The notes under the pieces are model-generated. The model worked only from the letters and a program-made list of their open reading frames with translations. It made no database searches and had not been told where the DNA came from. 64,000 nucleotides of DNA, taken from assembly GCA_032027145.1 (NCBI GenBank), contig JAVSMP010000001.1, positions 3,353,116 through 3,417,115 on the forward strand, read 5' to 3'. The stretch comes from Ignavibacterium sp. GTDB taxonomy: Bacteria > Bacteroidota > Ignavibacteria > Ignavibacteriales > Ignavibacteriaceae. Positions 25,863 to 36,244 of this stretch are shown one piece after another. Within the stretch, counting starts at the first letter, position 1. Each line of letters starts with the position of its first letter. A program made the position numbers and the translations under genes.

Positions 25863-27413
25863 TCACACTCCTCTAACTGGTCTTTCTTTAAATCCAAATC
25901 CGGTTGAACCTTTTTCGTCAGCAGTACTTTCCAGCATTTCAATTGCTTGTTCACGATGAGCTGGCGGTATAACGAATCTTTCATCAAATTTTGCAAGTGA
26001 TGTCAAAGCATAAATTGCATCTGCCTGTTCAGGGCTTAATCCTGTATCTGTTAAAGCAGAATTAACTTTTTCAGCGGATAGATCACCAACCGTTACACTT
26101 CTTCTGTGTATTCTAACAGCCATCATCTTTTTAAGAACAGGACTTATTTTAGAGGTATCACCGGCACCAAAAAGATTTGCCATATACTGCAATGGAAATC
26201 TTGCTTTTTCAATAGTTCCCCAAAGTTCTTCGGTACTTGTATCATACAACCAGTTATCATCCCATCTTTTTGCAATCGGATTCAGTTTATCGTTTTGTGC
26301 TCCATTCTTTGATTCGCTTAAAGATGCCATAACAGGCAACAATGGCGGAACATAAAATAGCATTGGTAAAGTTCTGAATTCAGGATGCAGCGGCAGTGCA
26401 AGTCCCCATTCTTTTACAAATTTATAAACGGGTGAATTCTGTGCTGCATGTAAGGTTGAATCAGCAATGCCATTAGCTTTTGCTGCAGCAATAACTTTTT
26501 CATCAAACGGATTAAGAATAATATCAAGCTGCTTTTCGATCAGATTATTATCATTAGCAGAAGCTGCTTCATGAATACGATCAGCATCATAAAGCATTAC
26601 ACCTAAGTATCTGATTCTTCCAACACAAGAGTGCATACAGGCTGGAGTTAATCCTGCTTCAAGCCTGGGATAACATAAAATACATTTCTCCGACTTTCCT
26701 GTGTGCCAGTTATAATATGATTTTTTATATGGACAAGCAGTAACACACATTCTCCAGGCACGGCAAACATTCTGATTAATCAGAACGACGCCGTCTTCGC
26801 CTCTTTTATAAATTGCACCAGATGGACAAGAAGCAACACAAGCAGGGTTAAGACAATGATTACAGATTCGCGGTAAATAAAACATTGCCATTTTTTCAAG
26901 CTGAAACATCGCTTCCTGTTCAGCAGGAGAAAGATTTTCCAGATTAGGATCATTTCTTGCATAGTCAGGTGTCCCGCTCAGATCATCATCCCAGTTAGGT
27001 CCTGCCTTTATATCAATTGGTTTTCCGGTAATCAGAGAAATTGGTCTTGCAACAGGTTGATCATCCTGCTCAGGTGATTCGATCAGGTCCAGATATTTAT
27101 AAGTCCATGGCTCATAGTAATCATCAATTACCGGCAGGTACGGATTATGAAAAATATTTGCCAGTCCTTTAAACTTTCCGGATCCTTTTAAGGAAATGCT
27201 TCCGTTATTTTTCTCCCAGCCTCCTCTATAGATTGTCTGATCTTCCCACTTAGAAGGATAACCTGTACCTGGTTTTGTTTCAACATTGTTCCACCACATA
27301 TATTCAGCACCTTTACGATCAGTCCAGATATTTTTACATGCAATTGAACAAGTATGACAGCCGATGCACTTGTCTAAATGAAACACCATTGATATTTGTG
27401 ATCTTACATCCAT
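25863..27413 (-). CDS. narH: Respiratory nitrate reductase beta (iron-sulfur) subunit
   Basis: A 516-residue protein carrying three 4Fe-4S clusters and one 3Fe-4S cluster between NarI hemes and NarG. Motifs: CIGCHTCSIACKNIW at the N-terminus, CNHCLNPACVASCPSGAIY, and CRAWRMCVTACPYKKSYY, in which Trp replaces a Cys as in the 3Fe-4S site of NarH. CILCYPRL and ACMHSCVGRIRY follow. Length is near that of E. coli NarH. It starts 108 bp after narG. The ATG at 27413 has no strong ribosome site visible. Confidence 0.96.
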   Translation of the reverse strand: MDVRSQISMVFHLDKCIGCHTCSIACKNIWTDRKGAEYMWWNNVETKPGTGYPSKWEDQTIYRGGWEKNNGSISLKGSGKFKGLANIFHNPYLPVIDDYYEPWTYKYLDLIESPEQDDQPVARPISLITGKPIDIKAGPNWDDDLSGTPDYARNDPNLENLSPAEQEAMFQLEKMAMFYLPRICNHCLNPACVASCPSGAIYKRGEDGVVLINQNVCRAWRMCVTACPYKKSYYNWHTGKSEKCILCYPRLEAGLTPACMHSCVGRIRYLGVMLYDADRIHEAASANDNNLIEKQLDIILNPFDEKVIAAAKANGIADSTLHAAQNSPVYKFVKEWGLALPLHPEFRTLPMLFYVPPLLPVMASLSESKNGAQNDKLNPIAKRWDDNWLYDTSTEELWGTIEKARFPLQYMANLFGAGDTSKISPVLKKMMAVRIHRRSVTVGDLSAEKVNSALTDTGLSPEQADAIYALTSLAKFDERFVIPPAHREQAIEMLESTADEKGSTGFGFKERPVRGV

Positions 27414-27520
27414 AATATTTTAATTATTATTTATTAATGATTATTGTTTTTCTATCTGATTTTTCAATTTCTTTTATCCTGTTTTTTCAGGATAATAAAT
27501 CATCACTTTCTATAGATAAA

Positions 27521-30500
27521 TTAAAAATTAACTTTGTCCATCTTTTTAACAACAACGTGCGTATCTCTGTTCGGTGCCGATGGTCCCCAATAATTAAAAT
27601 GATACGAAAACTGAGCATATCCGCCAGCCAGCAGATTAGGTTTCAAATGAATCCTTGTTATACTGTTATTCATACCGGCTCTTTTATTTCCACGAACTTG
27701 TGATTTCGGAATTGATATTGTTCTTTCTACGGTATGATAAACGATGCAAACACCTTTTGGTATTCTTGTGCTGACAACAGCTCTGGTGCAATAAACCCCG
27801 TGATCGTTATAAACTTCAACCCAGTCATTATCATTTATTGAAAGTTCCTTAGCATCTTCTTCATTAAGCCAGCATGGCTCCATACCTCTCGAAAGAGTAA
27901 GCATTCTTATATTATCCATATACGTTGAATGAATATGCCATTTACCATGCGGTGTTAAACAGTTAAGCACTTTAGCTTCACCGAATTTTAAAGTTTCTTT
28001 TAAATCACCATAAGCCTGATACCTTGGAGAAGGTTTATATGTAGGCAGATTTTCACCAAAGCTAAGATACATATCATGATCAAGATAAAAATGCTGTCTT
28101 CCGGTTAATGTACGCCATGGAACCAGACGCTCTACGTTATATGTATATGCTGAATAGGCTCTACCATCATTCATTAAACCTGACCAAACCGGCGAGTTGT
28201 GATATCTTCTTGGTTGTGCTTGTAAGTCTTTAAAATTTATTCTGACATTTTTATTGCCTTCTGCCAGATCAGCAAGCACAAGTCCTGTTTTTGTTTCCAT
28301 GTATTTATAAGCTCTGTATGCTAACTCGCCATTAGTAAGAGATGATAGATAAAGAACGGCATTAACAGCAGAAACATCTTCTTTAATTGATGGATAGGTT
28401 TTGCCGTCGAATTTTTCAACCGGAAAATGATAAGAGTCTATCATATCATCATAGAAGTCATCGCACTTATAATGATTACCATGAGCGCCCAAACCTTTGC
28501 TTTTTATATTGGGTCCCAGCGAGATATACTTATCATAAATTTTGGTAAAGTCTCTTTGAAGCACTGTAATTTTCTGTGTTGTCTTCCCTGCGATAACATC
28601 GCATTCGCCTAAATACCAATCCTTCATAGAAGGCTGAGTAATTTCATCCGGTGAATCGTGGGAAAGAGGACTTGTAACTACATCAACTTGAGTTTGCTTT
28701 AAATGTTTTTTAGCTGTTTGACTGGTTGCCCATGCAATATTTCTAAAAATATCCCAGTCAGTTTTTGCTTCCCATACCGGAGGGATAGCAGCAGATAAAG
28801 GATGTATAAAAGAATGCATATCAGTACTATTTAAATCATCCTTTTCGTACCAGGAGGCTGCAGGTAAAACAATATCAGAATAAAGTGCGGATGAATCCAT
28901 TCTGAAATTTAAATCAACAACTAAATCCATTTTACCAACCGGCGCTATATCATGCCACTTTACCTCTTCGGTTTTATCTTCACTGTCTTTTGCAATAATA
29001 TTTGTGTGAGTTCCAAGATAATGATTAAGGGCATATTCGTGTCCTTTCATACTTCCGGCTATTGCGTTACCACGCCAGATAAACCACACTCTAGGAAAGT
29101 TTGTATCCTGATCGGGATTTGCAATTGAAAATTCAATTTCTTTATTCTTGATTTTTTCTAAAACAATTTTCTTCAATTCATCCGGATCATTTGAATTACA
29201 TTCTTTAGAAAGTTCAAGACTATTTTTATTAAACTGCGGATAAAACGGCATCCATCCCATCCTAACTGATTTGAATATCATATCAGCCATGTGTTTATTT
29301 GCCAATTCATTATCCGGCACAGCATTATATTTTGAAGTCTTTCCGTCATATCTGTACTGACAAGTATTTATATAATGCCACAAAGGAGTTTGTTGTAATC
29401 GTACTGCATCAACCCAATCTCTTGCAAATGCAATATTTGACCAGGAATCCTGCGGTGCTAACTTTTCCTGCCCAACATAATGATTTAAGCCGCCGCCGTT
29501 TTTCCCAACACATCCGCACATCATAAGAGCCATTGCACCAGCACGATAAATAAGATTTTGATGGAACCAATGATTAACACCGGCGCCGATGATAATCATA
29601 CATTTACCCTCAGTGTTGATTGCAGTTTGAGCCCACTCTCTTGCAAAGCTTACTACTGCTTTTGAATCAGCTCCCGTAAAAACTTCCTGCCATGCCGGAG
29701 TATAAGAAGAGTCTTTATCAGAATAATCTTTTGGATAATCACCGCCTAATCCTCTGTCAACTCCATACTGTGCCATTATCAAATCATAAACAGTTGTAAC
29801 AGGTATTTTCTTACCATCGCTTGTTTCAATAAGTTTTACAGGCACACCTCGTAAACGTTTAGTATTTAAACCGAACTCCGTAAACTCTACCTGCAAAATT
29901 TTATCATTAGATTCAGTAAGACTTAACACAGGATCGTATTCTTTATTATCGGTTTCATTTTCATATTTAAGATTCCAGTTGCCTTGTTTTGAATCCCATC
30001 TGTGACCGATAGTACCTTTTGGTACTACAAGCTTACCGGATTTGGAATCAATATTTAAGAATTTCCAGTCTCCGTTATTAATATCTTTAAATTCAGATAT
30101 TCTGTTTGCTCGAACAAGTCTGCCCGGCTTAAAATTACCATTATTATCTTCAAGCTCAACAAGGAAAGGAGAATCAGTATATTTTTTTACATAATCTATA
30201 AAGTAAGGTGATTTTTTCTCGTGATGATATTCTTTAAGAACAACATGTGTAACCGCCATCCAAAATGCACCGTCACTGCCGGCATGAAGAGGAAACCATT
30301 GATCAGAAAATTTTGCTACCTGACTAAAGTCCGGCGAAAAAACAATTGTCTTTGTTCCATTGTGTCTGCTTTCAGCAAAGAAATGCACATCTGGTGTTCT
30401 TGTCATATTAAGGTTTGCACCCATTACAGCAATCATTTTAGAGTTATACCAATCTGCACTTTCACAAACATCGGTCTGCTCTCCCCATATTTCGGGAAAT

Positions 30501-31129
30501 GCATTCGGAAGGTCACAATACCAATCATAAAAACTAAGATTAACACCACCGAACAATTGAAGAAACCTGCTGCCAGCAGCATAACTAAGCATAGACATTG
30601 CAGGAATGGGTGAAAAACCAATAACTCTATCCGGACCATATTTTTTAGCAGTATAGATATTAGCCGCAGCAATTATCTCAAGCACTTCATCCCAGGTAGC
30701 TCTTCTAAATCCGCCTTTACCTCGGGCTGTCTGATAAGCTTTTCTTTTTTCCTTATTGTTCTGAAGATTTTCCCAAGCAGTTAATGCATCACCGGTTTTT
30801 AGTTTTTCTTCTCTAAAGGCATCTATTAAAGCACCTCGGATAAGCGGATATTTAATTCTCAGCGGGCTGTATAAATACCACGAAAAAGAAATTCCTCTCT
30901 GACATCCGCGGGGCTCATAAGGCGGCAGTGAACCTTCTAATTGAGGATAATCAAGCTGCTGTGTTTCCCATACAACTATTCCATCTTTAACATGAACCTG
31001 CCATGAACAGCCGCCGGTGCAATTTACACCGTGTGTACTTCTTACAATACGATCGTGCTGAAAACGGTTTCTGTAAAACTCTTCCCACTTACGGGTTTGA
31101 GGTGATATTAAATCCTTAATCCAACTCAT
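27521..31129 (-). CDS. narG: Respiratory nitrate reductase alpha (molybdenum) subunit
   Basis: A 1202-residue catalytic subunit that reduces nitrate to nitrite at a bis-MGD molybdenum centre. The N-terminus has no twin-arginine signal, and [22 protein letters not shown] leads into the FS0 cluster motif (H then CTGGC and the later RGCQRG), so a cytoplasm-facing enzyme is expected. [16 protein letters not shown] and [18 protein letters not shown] are typical of NarG, as is the C-terminal [11 protein letters not shown]-like region ([18 protein letters not shown]). It is directly preceded by a diheme cytochrome c gene (27 bp) and followed by narH. Confidence 0.97.
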   Translation of the reverse strand: MSWIKDLISPQTRKWEEFYRNRFQHDRIVRSTHGVNCTGGCSWQVHVKDGIVVWETQQLDYPQLEGSLPPYEPRGCQRGISFSWYLYSPLRIKYPLIRGALIDAFREEKLKTGDALTAWENLQNNKEKRKAYQTARGKGGFRRATWDEVLEIIAAANIYTAKKYGPDRVIGFSPIPAMSMLSYAAGSRFLQLFGGVNLSFYDWYCDLPNAFPEIWGEQTDVCESADWYNSKMIAVMGANLNMTRTPDVHFFAESRHNGTKTIVFSPDFSQVAKFSDQWFPLHAGSDGAFWMAVTHVVLKEYHHEKKSPYFIDYVKKYTDSPFLVELEDNNGNFKPGRLVRANRISEFKDINNGDWKFLNIDSKSGKLVVPKGTIGHRWDSKQGNWNLKYENETDNKEYDPVLSLTESNDKILQVEFTEFGLNTKRLRGVPVKLIETSDGKKIPVTTVYDLIMAQYGVDRGLGGDYPKDYSDKDSSYTPAWQEVFTGADSKAVVSFAREWAQTAINTEGKCMIIIGAGVNHWFHQNLIYRAGAMALMMCGCVGKNGGGLNHYVGQEKLAPQDSWSNIAFARDWVDAVRLQQTPLWHYINTCQYRYDGKTSKYNAVPDNELANKHMADMIFKSVRMGWMPFYPQFNKNSLELSKECNSNDPDELKKIVLEKIKNKEIEFSIANPDQDTNFPRVWFIWRGNAIAGSMKGHEYALNHYLGTHTNIIAKDSEDKTEEVKWHDIAPVGKMDLVVDLNFRMDSSALYSDIVLPAASWYEKDDLNSTDMHSFIHPLSAAIPPVWEAKTDWDIFRNIAWATSQTAKKHLKQTQVDVVTSPLSHDSPDEITQPSMKDWYLGECDVIAGKTTQKITVLQRDFTKIYDKYISLGPNIKSKGLGAHGNHYKCDDFYDDMIDSYHFPVEKFDGKTYPSIKEDVSAVNAVLYLSSLTNGELAYRAYKYMETKTGLVLADLAEGNKNVRINFKDLQAQPRRYHNSPVWSGLMNDGRAYSAYTYNVERLVPWRTLTGRQHFYLDHDMYLSFGENLPTYKPSPRYQAYGDLKETLKFGEAKVLNCLTPHGKWHIHSTYMDNIRMLTLSRGMEPCWLNEEDAKELSINDNDWVEVYNDHGVYCTRAVVSTRIPKGVCIVYHTVERTISIPKSQVRGNKRAGMNNSITRIHLKPNLLAGGYAQFSYHFNYWGPSAPNRDTHVVVKKMDKVNF

Positions 31130-31156
31130 AGAAAATTTCTCACTGTTAGATAAATA

Positions 31157-32041
31157 TTAAATTGATTTTAACTGTCTTTTAAAAATTGAGTCATTGACGC
31201 TTTTTCTTTTTCGTTTCCACCAGATAACTCCGTAAACACCGAACAGAATAACTCCGCCAATAATTCCTGCATATAAAAATATCTGTTGAGGGGTTGCGGG
31301 TTCCTGCAATGAAACAACGAAATCAGCATTCTTTAAAAAAGCAGTAAGATAAAATGATTCATCTGCTGTAACCAGATGATTTGAATATGCTGCTTTCATA
31401 ACCGGGAAAGGCGGATTTGAAATGATGGAATGAACTCCATTTACTCCAAGACGTGTAACAACATTAGTTAGATCGAGTGCTAAAAGCCCGCCGCTCACTA
31501 CTTCGTCATTAACAACATTATGACAGGAAATACAAGCAGGTCCGCCGTTAGTTAATCTCTGCTCGCCCGAAAATATTTTTCTGCCGGTAGTAAATTCATT
31601 ATCACGCGCCTGTTCAAGCGTTAATCCTGAGCTTAATACGATCGGCTGAATTTCAGTTACAACTGCACCAGTTGATTGCTGTTTGATATAACTTAAAACA
31701 TCTTTTATCTCTGCATCAGATAAATTCTGATCCGGCATTATTGACTTATTAAATTCATTAAAAATAGCAACAGCATCAGCATCACCGCTGTTAACCATAC
31801 TTTGAGATGATCTGATAAATTTTATAAGCCAGCTTTCAGGTCTTAAATCCTGTATATTTATTAAATCAGGTCCAACCAGCTTTCCTTTACCTATGGTATG
31901 ACAAGCTTGACAAATACCTTTAAATGTCGTCTCACCAGGCGATTGCGGATATAAAAATGATGATAGATTGAATGTTAGTAAAAATAAAACTGTAAAGGTG
32001 AGTAACTTTCCATTGTAGTTTCTAAAAGAAGTATAAAACAT
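31157..32041 (-). CDS. Membrane-anchored diheme cytochrome c of the nar operon
   Basis: A 294-residue exported protein. A signal segment covers residues 12-33. The first cytochrome c domain has CQACH (44-48) and a likely Met ligand at IMPDQN, and the second has CISCH (170-174). One C-terminal helix (about residues 251-272) followed by a basic tail (WWKRKRK) anchors it in the membrane with hemes outside. It is the promoter-proximal gene of the nar operon. It could connect the periplasmic c-type pool with NarGHI or serve another branch, comparable in position but not in detail to NarC-type cytochromes of some nar operons. The ATG at 32041 follows AAAGGTGAAAG. Confidence 0.85.
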   Translation of the reverse strand: MFYTSFRNYNGKLLTFTVLFLLTFNLSSFLYPQSPGETTFKGICQACHTIGKGKLVGPDLINIQDLRPESWLIKFIRSSQSMVNSGDADAVAIFNEFNKSIMPDQNLSDAEIKDVLSYIKQQSTGAVVTEIQPIVLSSGLTLEQARDNEFTTGRKIFSGEQRLTNGGPACISCHNVVNDEVVSGGLLALDLTNVVTRLGVNGVHSIISNPPFPVMKAAYSNHLVTADESFYLTAFLKNADFVVSLQEPATPQQIFLYAGIIGGVILFGVYGVIWWKRKRKSVNDSIFKRQLKSI

Positions 32042-32448
32042 CTTTCACCTTTCAAATGCAAATGATTATTAAACTTTTGTTAATTAGGACACTATAATAT
32101 CTGCTCCGTACTAAAAACCTGTTCTAAGGTTGAGCATAGATAATTATTATAAATATAAATTGCAAATAATGAGCTTCTAAAAATCTATTTTTATTTCTCT
32201 TCTTTTCTTGAAGAAAATTTGGAAATATTATTTATTATCCGAAAAGAGGTATAACAAAAGATAAACTGCCTTTAATTCTTATATTTATTATAAATCCGGT
32301 TATAAATAATAATCCCTGATTTCAAACTATTATCAGGATTCTCTGTCAGTTTGAGAGAAGCAGAATTACTCTGATAAATCTTTTATTTCTTAACCAATAT
32401 TTTTTAGTTTTGCAAAAACAATCGTACAATTTTGAAAGACACTGCCAC
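32042..32448. other. 407-bp divergent intergenic region, nar operon and dipeptidase promoters
   Basis: AT-rich DNA between the nar-operon cytochrome (minus strand) and the C69 dipeptidase (plus strand). It must carry the nar promoter. I found no TTGACTTAAGTCA palindrome here and no clear Fnr-type TTGAT-N4-ATCAA site. No RNA gene is visible. Confidence 0.6.
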
Positions 32449-34077
32449 ATGAAAACCAATCTGACCATACTGCTTTTTTCTATTCTGTTATTTTCTCTTT
32501 TTATTCCATCACAAAGTACAGCCTGCACTTCGATAATCGTTACGAAGAGCGTTTCAAAAACCGGCTCACCGATTATTACTTATTCGTGTGATGGAGAGTT
32601 TCATCCGATCCTAAGCTTATTCCCTGCATCTGATCATAAACCGGGTGAAATGCTTGAGCTTTCAAACTGGTACGGTCAAAAATACAGCATCAGACAAGTC
32701 GAACATACATACAGGGTTGTTGGTTTGATGAATGAATATCAGGTTGCAATTGGTGAATCAACCTGGGACGGAAGACCTGAGCTGGAAAATACAAAAGGAT
32801 CTTTTGATTATTATACTTTGATGCTTATTGCATTACAACGCTCTAAGACAGCACGCGAAGCAATTAATGTAATGACTTCGCTTGTTGAAGAATATGGTTA
32901 TGCAAGCACAGGTGAATCTTTTTCTATTGCAGATAAAGAAGAAGCTTGGATAATGGAGATGATTGGACCCGGTGAAGGCGGTAAAGGTGCAATATGGGTT
33001 GCGATAAGAATTCCAGATGGATATGTTTCTGCACATGCAAATATGTCCCGCATACATGAATTTCCACTTAACGATCCTGAAAATTGCATCTATTCAAAAA
33101 ATGTAATTTCATTTGCAACCGAAAAGGGTTACTTCGATCCTTCAAAAGGAAAGCCGTTTAGTTTTTCAGATGCTTATAATCCTCCGACAGAAGAGCAGGT
33201 GCGTTATTCTGCAAGAAGGGTTTGGAGTATTTTCAGAAGAGTTTCACCTTCACTAAACCTAAGTCCAGCATACAGTTCGTTTGAAGAAAATGCATTGCCT
33301 TATCCTCTTTACATCAAAGCTGATAATAAACTTGACGTTAAGGATGTAATTGAATTGCACAGAGATCATTATGAAGGAACTGAATTTGATATGACACAGG
33401 ACTTAGCTGCCGGTCCTTTTAATGCACCTGATAAATGGCGTCCGATGAAATGGGAAGTTGATGGAAATAAATATGCATGGGAAAGACCAATTGCTACTCA
33501 GCAGGCAGCTTTTGTTTTTGTTGCAGAACCACGCACTGATCTGCCGGATGAAATTGGCGGAATATATTGGTATGGGTTAGATAATCCTTATACTAATTTC
33601 TTCGCGCCGTTCTATACTTCCATAACTTCTTTACCAAAATCTTATACTGTTGGTAAGTTAAGTAAATTTACGCGCGAGTCTGCCTGGTGGGCTTTTAATT
33701 TTGTTGCTAATTATGCAAATCTTAGATGGAGCTATATGATCCAGGATATTCAAAAAGTTCAGGATGAAATTGAAAATGATTTCTTCGGCAAACAATCAGA
33801 AGTTGAAGCTGAAGCTAAAAAGTTATTAACGGAAAATCCTGCAGAGGTGGAGAAATACCTTACTAAATATTGTGTTGAAAGTGCTGAAACCGGAATTCAG
33901 AAGTGGTGGGACCTTGGCGATTTTCTAATAACAAAATACAATGATGGCTATATAAAAAATGATAAAGGACGACCGCAGGAAATTGGTTATCCAGAGTCCT
34001 GGCTGAAGACAATTCCGAAAGAGAAGTTAGAAAAATACAGATTGCGACAAGAACGCGACGGCGTAGGTGAGTTGTAG
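32449..34077 (+). CDS. C69-family dipeptidase (Ntn hydrolase)
   Basis: A 542-residue exported peptidase. Signal peptide MKTNLTILLFSILLFSLFIP ends at QSTA, and the next residue is Cys (CTSIIVTK), which in C69 peptidases becomes the N-terminal catalytic nucleophile. SDGEFHPIL-like SCDGEFHP, ESTWDGRP and GEGGKGAIWVA are family signatures. An in-frame TTG 39 bases upstream exists, but ATG at 32449 starts the signal peptide directly and is preferred. The Cys could also be read as a lipobox, though STAC followed by the C69 core favours autoprocessing. It is a single gene, unrelated in function to its nitrogen-oxide neighbours. Confidence 0.88.
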   Translation: MKTNLTILLFSILLFSLFIPSQSTACTSIIVTKSVSKTGSPIITYSCDGEFHPILSLFPASDHKPGEMLELSNWYGQKYSIRQVEHTYRVVGLMNEYQVAIGESTWDGRPELENTKGSFDYYTLMLIALQRSKTAREAINVMTSLVEEYGYASTGESFSIADKEEAWIMEMIGPGEGGKGAIWVAIRIPDGYVSAHANMSRIHEFPLNDPENCIYSKNVISFATEKGYFDPSKGKPFSFSDAYNPPTEEQVRYSARRVWSIFRRVSPSLNLSPAYSSFEENALPYPLYIKADNKLDVKDVIELHRDHYEGTEFDMTQDLAAGPFNAPDKWRPMKWEVDGNKYAWERPIATQQAAFVFVAEPRTDLPDEIGGIYWYGLDNPYTNFFAPFYTSITSLPKSYTVGKLSKFTRESAWWAFNFVANYANLRWSYMIQDIQKVQDEIENDFFGKQSEVEAEAKKLLTENPAEVEKYLTKYCVESAETGIQKWWDLGDFLITKYNDGYIKNDKGRPQEIGYPESWLKTIPKEKLEKYRLRQERDGVGEL

Positions 34078-34316
34078 CTTGAGTGAAGAAATTAGATTTG
34101 GTGATTAATGGTATTAATACATTAAGCAACTTTGAAAAAATATTTGCTCCAAACCTATCACTTGGGAAAAGTCCAGATAAAAAGATTATCTGAAAGTTAG
34201 TCGTAATACATTAAAGCAGCAAAAAAATAAAATAAGTGTTGATACTGATGAATTTATCTCACTGTTTCTATTAATCAACAGCTGAGTGAGAAATTACATT
34301 TAGTATTTAAAAGCAA

Positions 34317-34736
34317 TTATGCGTGGAGAAACTTCTCCTTAAAATTGCCAACCGTTTCATTGCTCAGCATATTATAGGTTTGGTTTAATATATTACTCCA
34401 TTCATCCTGAAGAAAACACTTTTTATATTTCCTGCAGTTATTAAATCCGAGAATACAGCTTTTAAAAATATCCAATCCATCAACTGCTTTTATAATATCA
34501 ATCAGCTTTATTTCATCTGCATTGACTGCAAGTTTAAAACCGCCGTCTCTTCCCTTGCGCGAAAAAACCATTCCTTTATCGGTCAGGTCTTGTAAAATTT
34601 TGGATATAAATTCTTTTGGTATGTTCAGCTCTTCAGATATTTCTTTTGCTGAGTATAATTTATTGTTCTCTTTAGTGGCTAAATAAATAACCGCCTGTAA
34701 TCCATACTCGCATTTTTTAGAAAAGAATGATGCCAT
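34317..34736 (-). CDS. Rrf2-family regulator at the end of the nos operon
   Basis: A 139-residue paralogue of the regulator at 13960-14391. It shares the FSKKCEYGLQAV start, the winged helix (AKEISEELNIPKEFISKILQ) and Cys at the same positions, C94, C101 and C107 (CILGFNNCRKYKKC). A cluster-based NO or redox sensor is likely. It is the last gene of the nos run, 12 bp after nosY, so its level follows nos transcription. This suggests feedback control. No inverted repeat like that at 14406 is seen just upstream, consistent with lack of its own promoter. Confidence 0.85.
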   Translation of the reverse strand: MASFFSKKCEYGLQAVIYLATKENNKLYSAKEISEELNIPKEFISKILQDLTDKGMVFSRKGRDGGFKLAVNADEIKLIDIIKAVDGLDIFKSCILGFNNCRKYKKCFLQDEWSNILNQTYNMLSNETVGNFKEKFLHA

Positions 34737-34748
34737 TGAATAACTCAG

Positions 34749-35537
34749 TTAAAAATCTTTTTTATTAAAGCTTCGCAATCCAAAAAGAAACGGGATAATA
34801 AACCATAAAACCATCAAACCGGCTGATACCAGAACGCCCATCGAGGTACCGAAAAATTTATTGAACAAAGCACCTGTATATCCCATCAAAGCAGAAATAT
34901 TAAAATCAAGTATGAAAAATATTCTTGCCAGGTCAATCGGATTTATTAAGCTGATCCCAAGAATAATATTTTCAATAGGATAGTCTCTGAAAAAATAAGT
35001 AATGAATAAAATCAATCCATCGTAAATTACTGCAAGCATCAGCCAGATAAGAATTGAAGCTCCTAAACCTTTTGCTTTATCAGAAAACTTTATTGCAGTT
35101 AAAAACGCAATTGATGTAAATATAAGTGTAAGAGCAAAGCCGTTTATCGTAAGGATTAAAACAGGCGCAATGCCTTCAGTGTTTGCACCGGTAAAAATAA
35201 ATCCGATAAATATTCCGGCTACAAAGCTTAAAGCAAGCGGAACAGCATTGCCAAGATATAATCCAAAATAAAGCGATCTTCTGTCAAGAGGCTGACAAAG
35301 AACCATTTGTATATAATCATTCGAGTTATAAACATACATCGTTCCGAAAATTATACTTACTAATGGAATAACTATCAGTACAATATTCATCAGACTTAAT
35401 ACTGCTTTGCCTGTTTCATCTTCAAAGTTGAACATTAAAAAAGACAGAATTAAAAAGAAAGAAAAGTAAAATATTATCCATTTACTTCTCAGTGAATTGC
35501 TAAACTCAAACTTTATGATTTTTAAAATCAGTCCCAT
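34749..35537 (-). CDS. nosY: NosY-type ABC transporter permease
   Basis: A 262-residue integral membrane protein with about six helices in the ABC-2 permease pattern. It begins KIIKFEFSNSLRSKWIIFYF, a typical NosY N-terminus. With NosF and NosD it forms the NosDFY complex needed for maturation of the CuZ centre of nitrous oxide reductase. It overlaps the 3' end of nosF by ten bases, showing tight coupling. Length is standard for the family. Confidence 0.9.
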   Translation of the reverse strand: MGLILKIIKFEFSNSLRSKWIIFYFSFFLILSFLMFNFEDETGKAVLSLMNIVLIVIPLVSIIFGTMYVYNSNDYIQMVLCQPLDRRSLYFGLYLGNAVPLALSFVAGIFIGFIFTGANTEGIAPVLILTINGFALTLIFTSIAFLTAIKFSDKAKGLGASILIWLMLAVIYDGLILFITYFFRDYPIENIILGISLINPIDLARIFFILDFNISALMGYTGALFNKFFGTSMGVLVSAGLMVLWFIIPFLFGLRSFNKKDF

Positions 35538-36244
35538 TTAAAATCCTTATTCATCATAGCTGCAATTGCATTTTCAAGTTTAGTTTCTCCGCTTAATCCG
35601 ACAAGGTTTTTAAGTGAACCATCAAAAACAATTTTACCTTCAATCAGGAAAATTATGTTATCTGACAGCTCTTCAATTTCAGCCATAATATGCGAAGTAA
35701 GAATTACAGTTTTTCCTGCATCTCTTTGTTCTATTATTTTTCTTTTAAGATTTGCAGATGCAACAGGATCAAGCCCGGCAGTAGGTTCATCAAGAATAAT
35801 TATTTTCGGATTAAACATTAAAGCAATACAAGCACTTACCTTTTGCTTATTGCCGCCGGAAAGATTTCTGATTTTTTTATTTAGTTCAGTCTGTAGATTT
35901 AATATGTTTATTAACTCCGCATTACCGTTCATCTGCTGCATTCTTAAATCACTGATCATACTGAATACTTCATTAACAGTAAGGTTATCAGGGAAGCTTG
36001 CAGCCTGAGGCATATATCCAATATCTTTTCTGTAAAGATGTTCTTTAATAACAGATTTATTGTTTAAAAGAATTTCTCCCTTATCAGGCTGTACTAGACC
36101 AAGAATTGATTTAATGATTGTTGTTTTACCTGAGCCGTTTGGACCAACAATAGCAGTTATTTTACCAGGTTCAATTTTTAAGGATATATTTTTTAAAACC
36201 TGATATTTGCCAAAAGTCTTTTCTATGTTTTTCAGCTCAATCAA
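35528..36244 (-). CDS. nosF: NosF-type ABC transporter ATPase
   Basis: A 238-residue ATPase. Walker A is GPNGSGKTT, the Q-loop region GYMPQAA, the signature LSGGNKQK and Walker B IIILDEPTAGLD, followed by the switch LTSH. Start is TTG at 36244, supported by GAGGAAACTAAA upstream. The TTG overlaps the nosD stop codon in a TTGA sequence, a four-base overlap typical of coupled translation. It powers NosDFY for copper-sulfur centre assembly on NosZ. Confidence 0.92.
   Translation of the reverse strand: MIELKNIEKTFGKYQVLKNISLKIEPGKITAIVGPNGSGKTTIIKSILGLVQPDKGEILLNNKSVIKEHLYRKDIGYMPQAASFPDNLTVNEVFSMISDLRMQQMNGNAELINILNLQTELNKKIRNLSGGNKQKVSACIALMFNPKIIILDEPTAGLDPVASANLKRKIIEQRDAGKTVILTSHIMAEIEELSDNIIFLIEGKIVFDGSLKNLVGLSGETKLENAIAAMMNKDFKWD

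Noticed and set aside
32410-32448. Upstream TTG start for the C69 dipeptidase
   Set aside because: It would place 13 polar residues before a perfect signal peptide. The ATG at 32449 begins the signal directly.
34257-34291. Terminator after the nos-operon Rrf2 gene
   Set aside because: A 7-bp stem (TCTCACT/AGTGAGA) with a 21-base loop lacks a T-run on the minus strand, so I did not annotate it.
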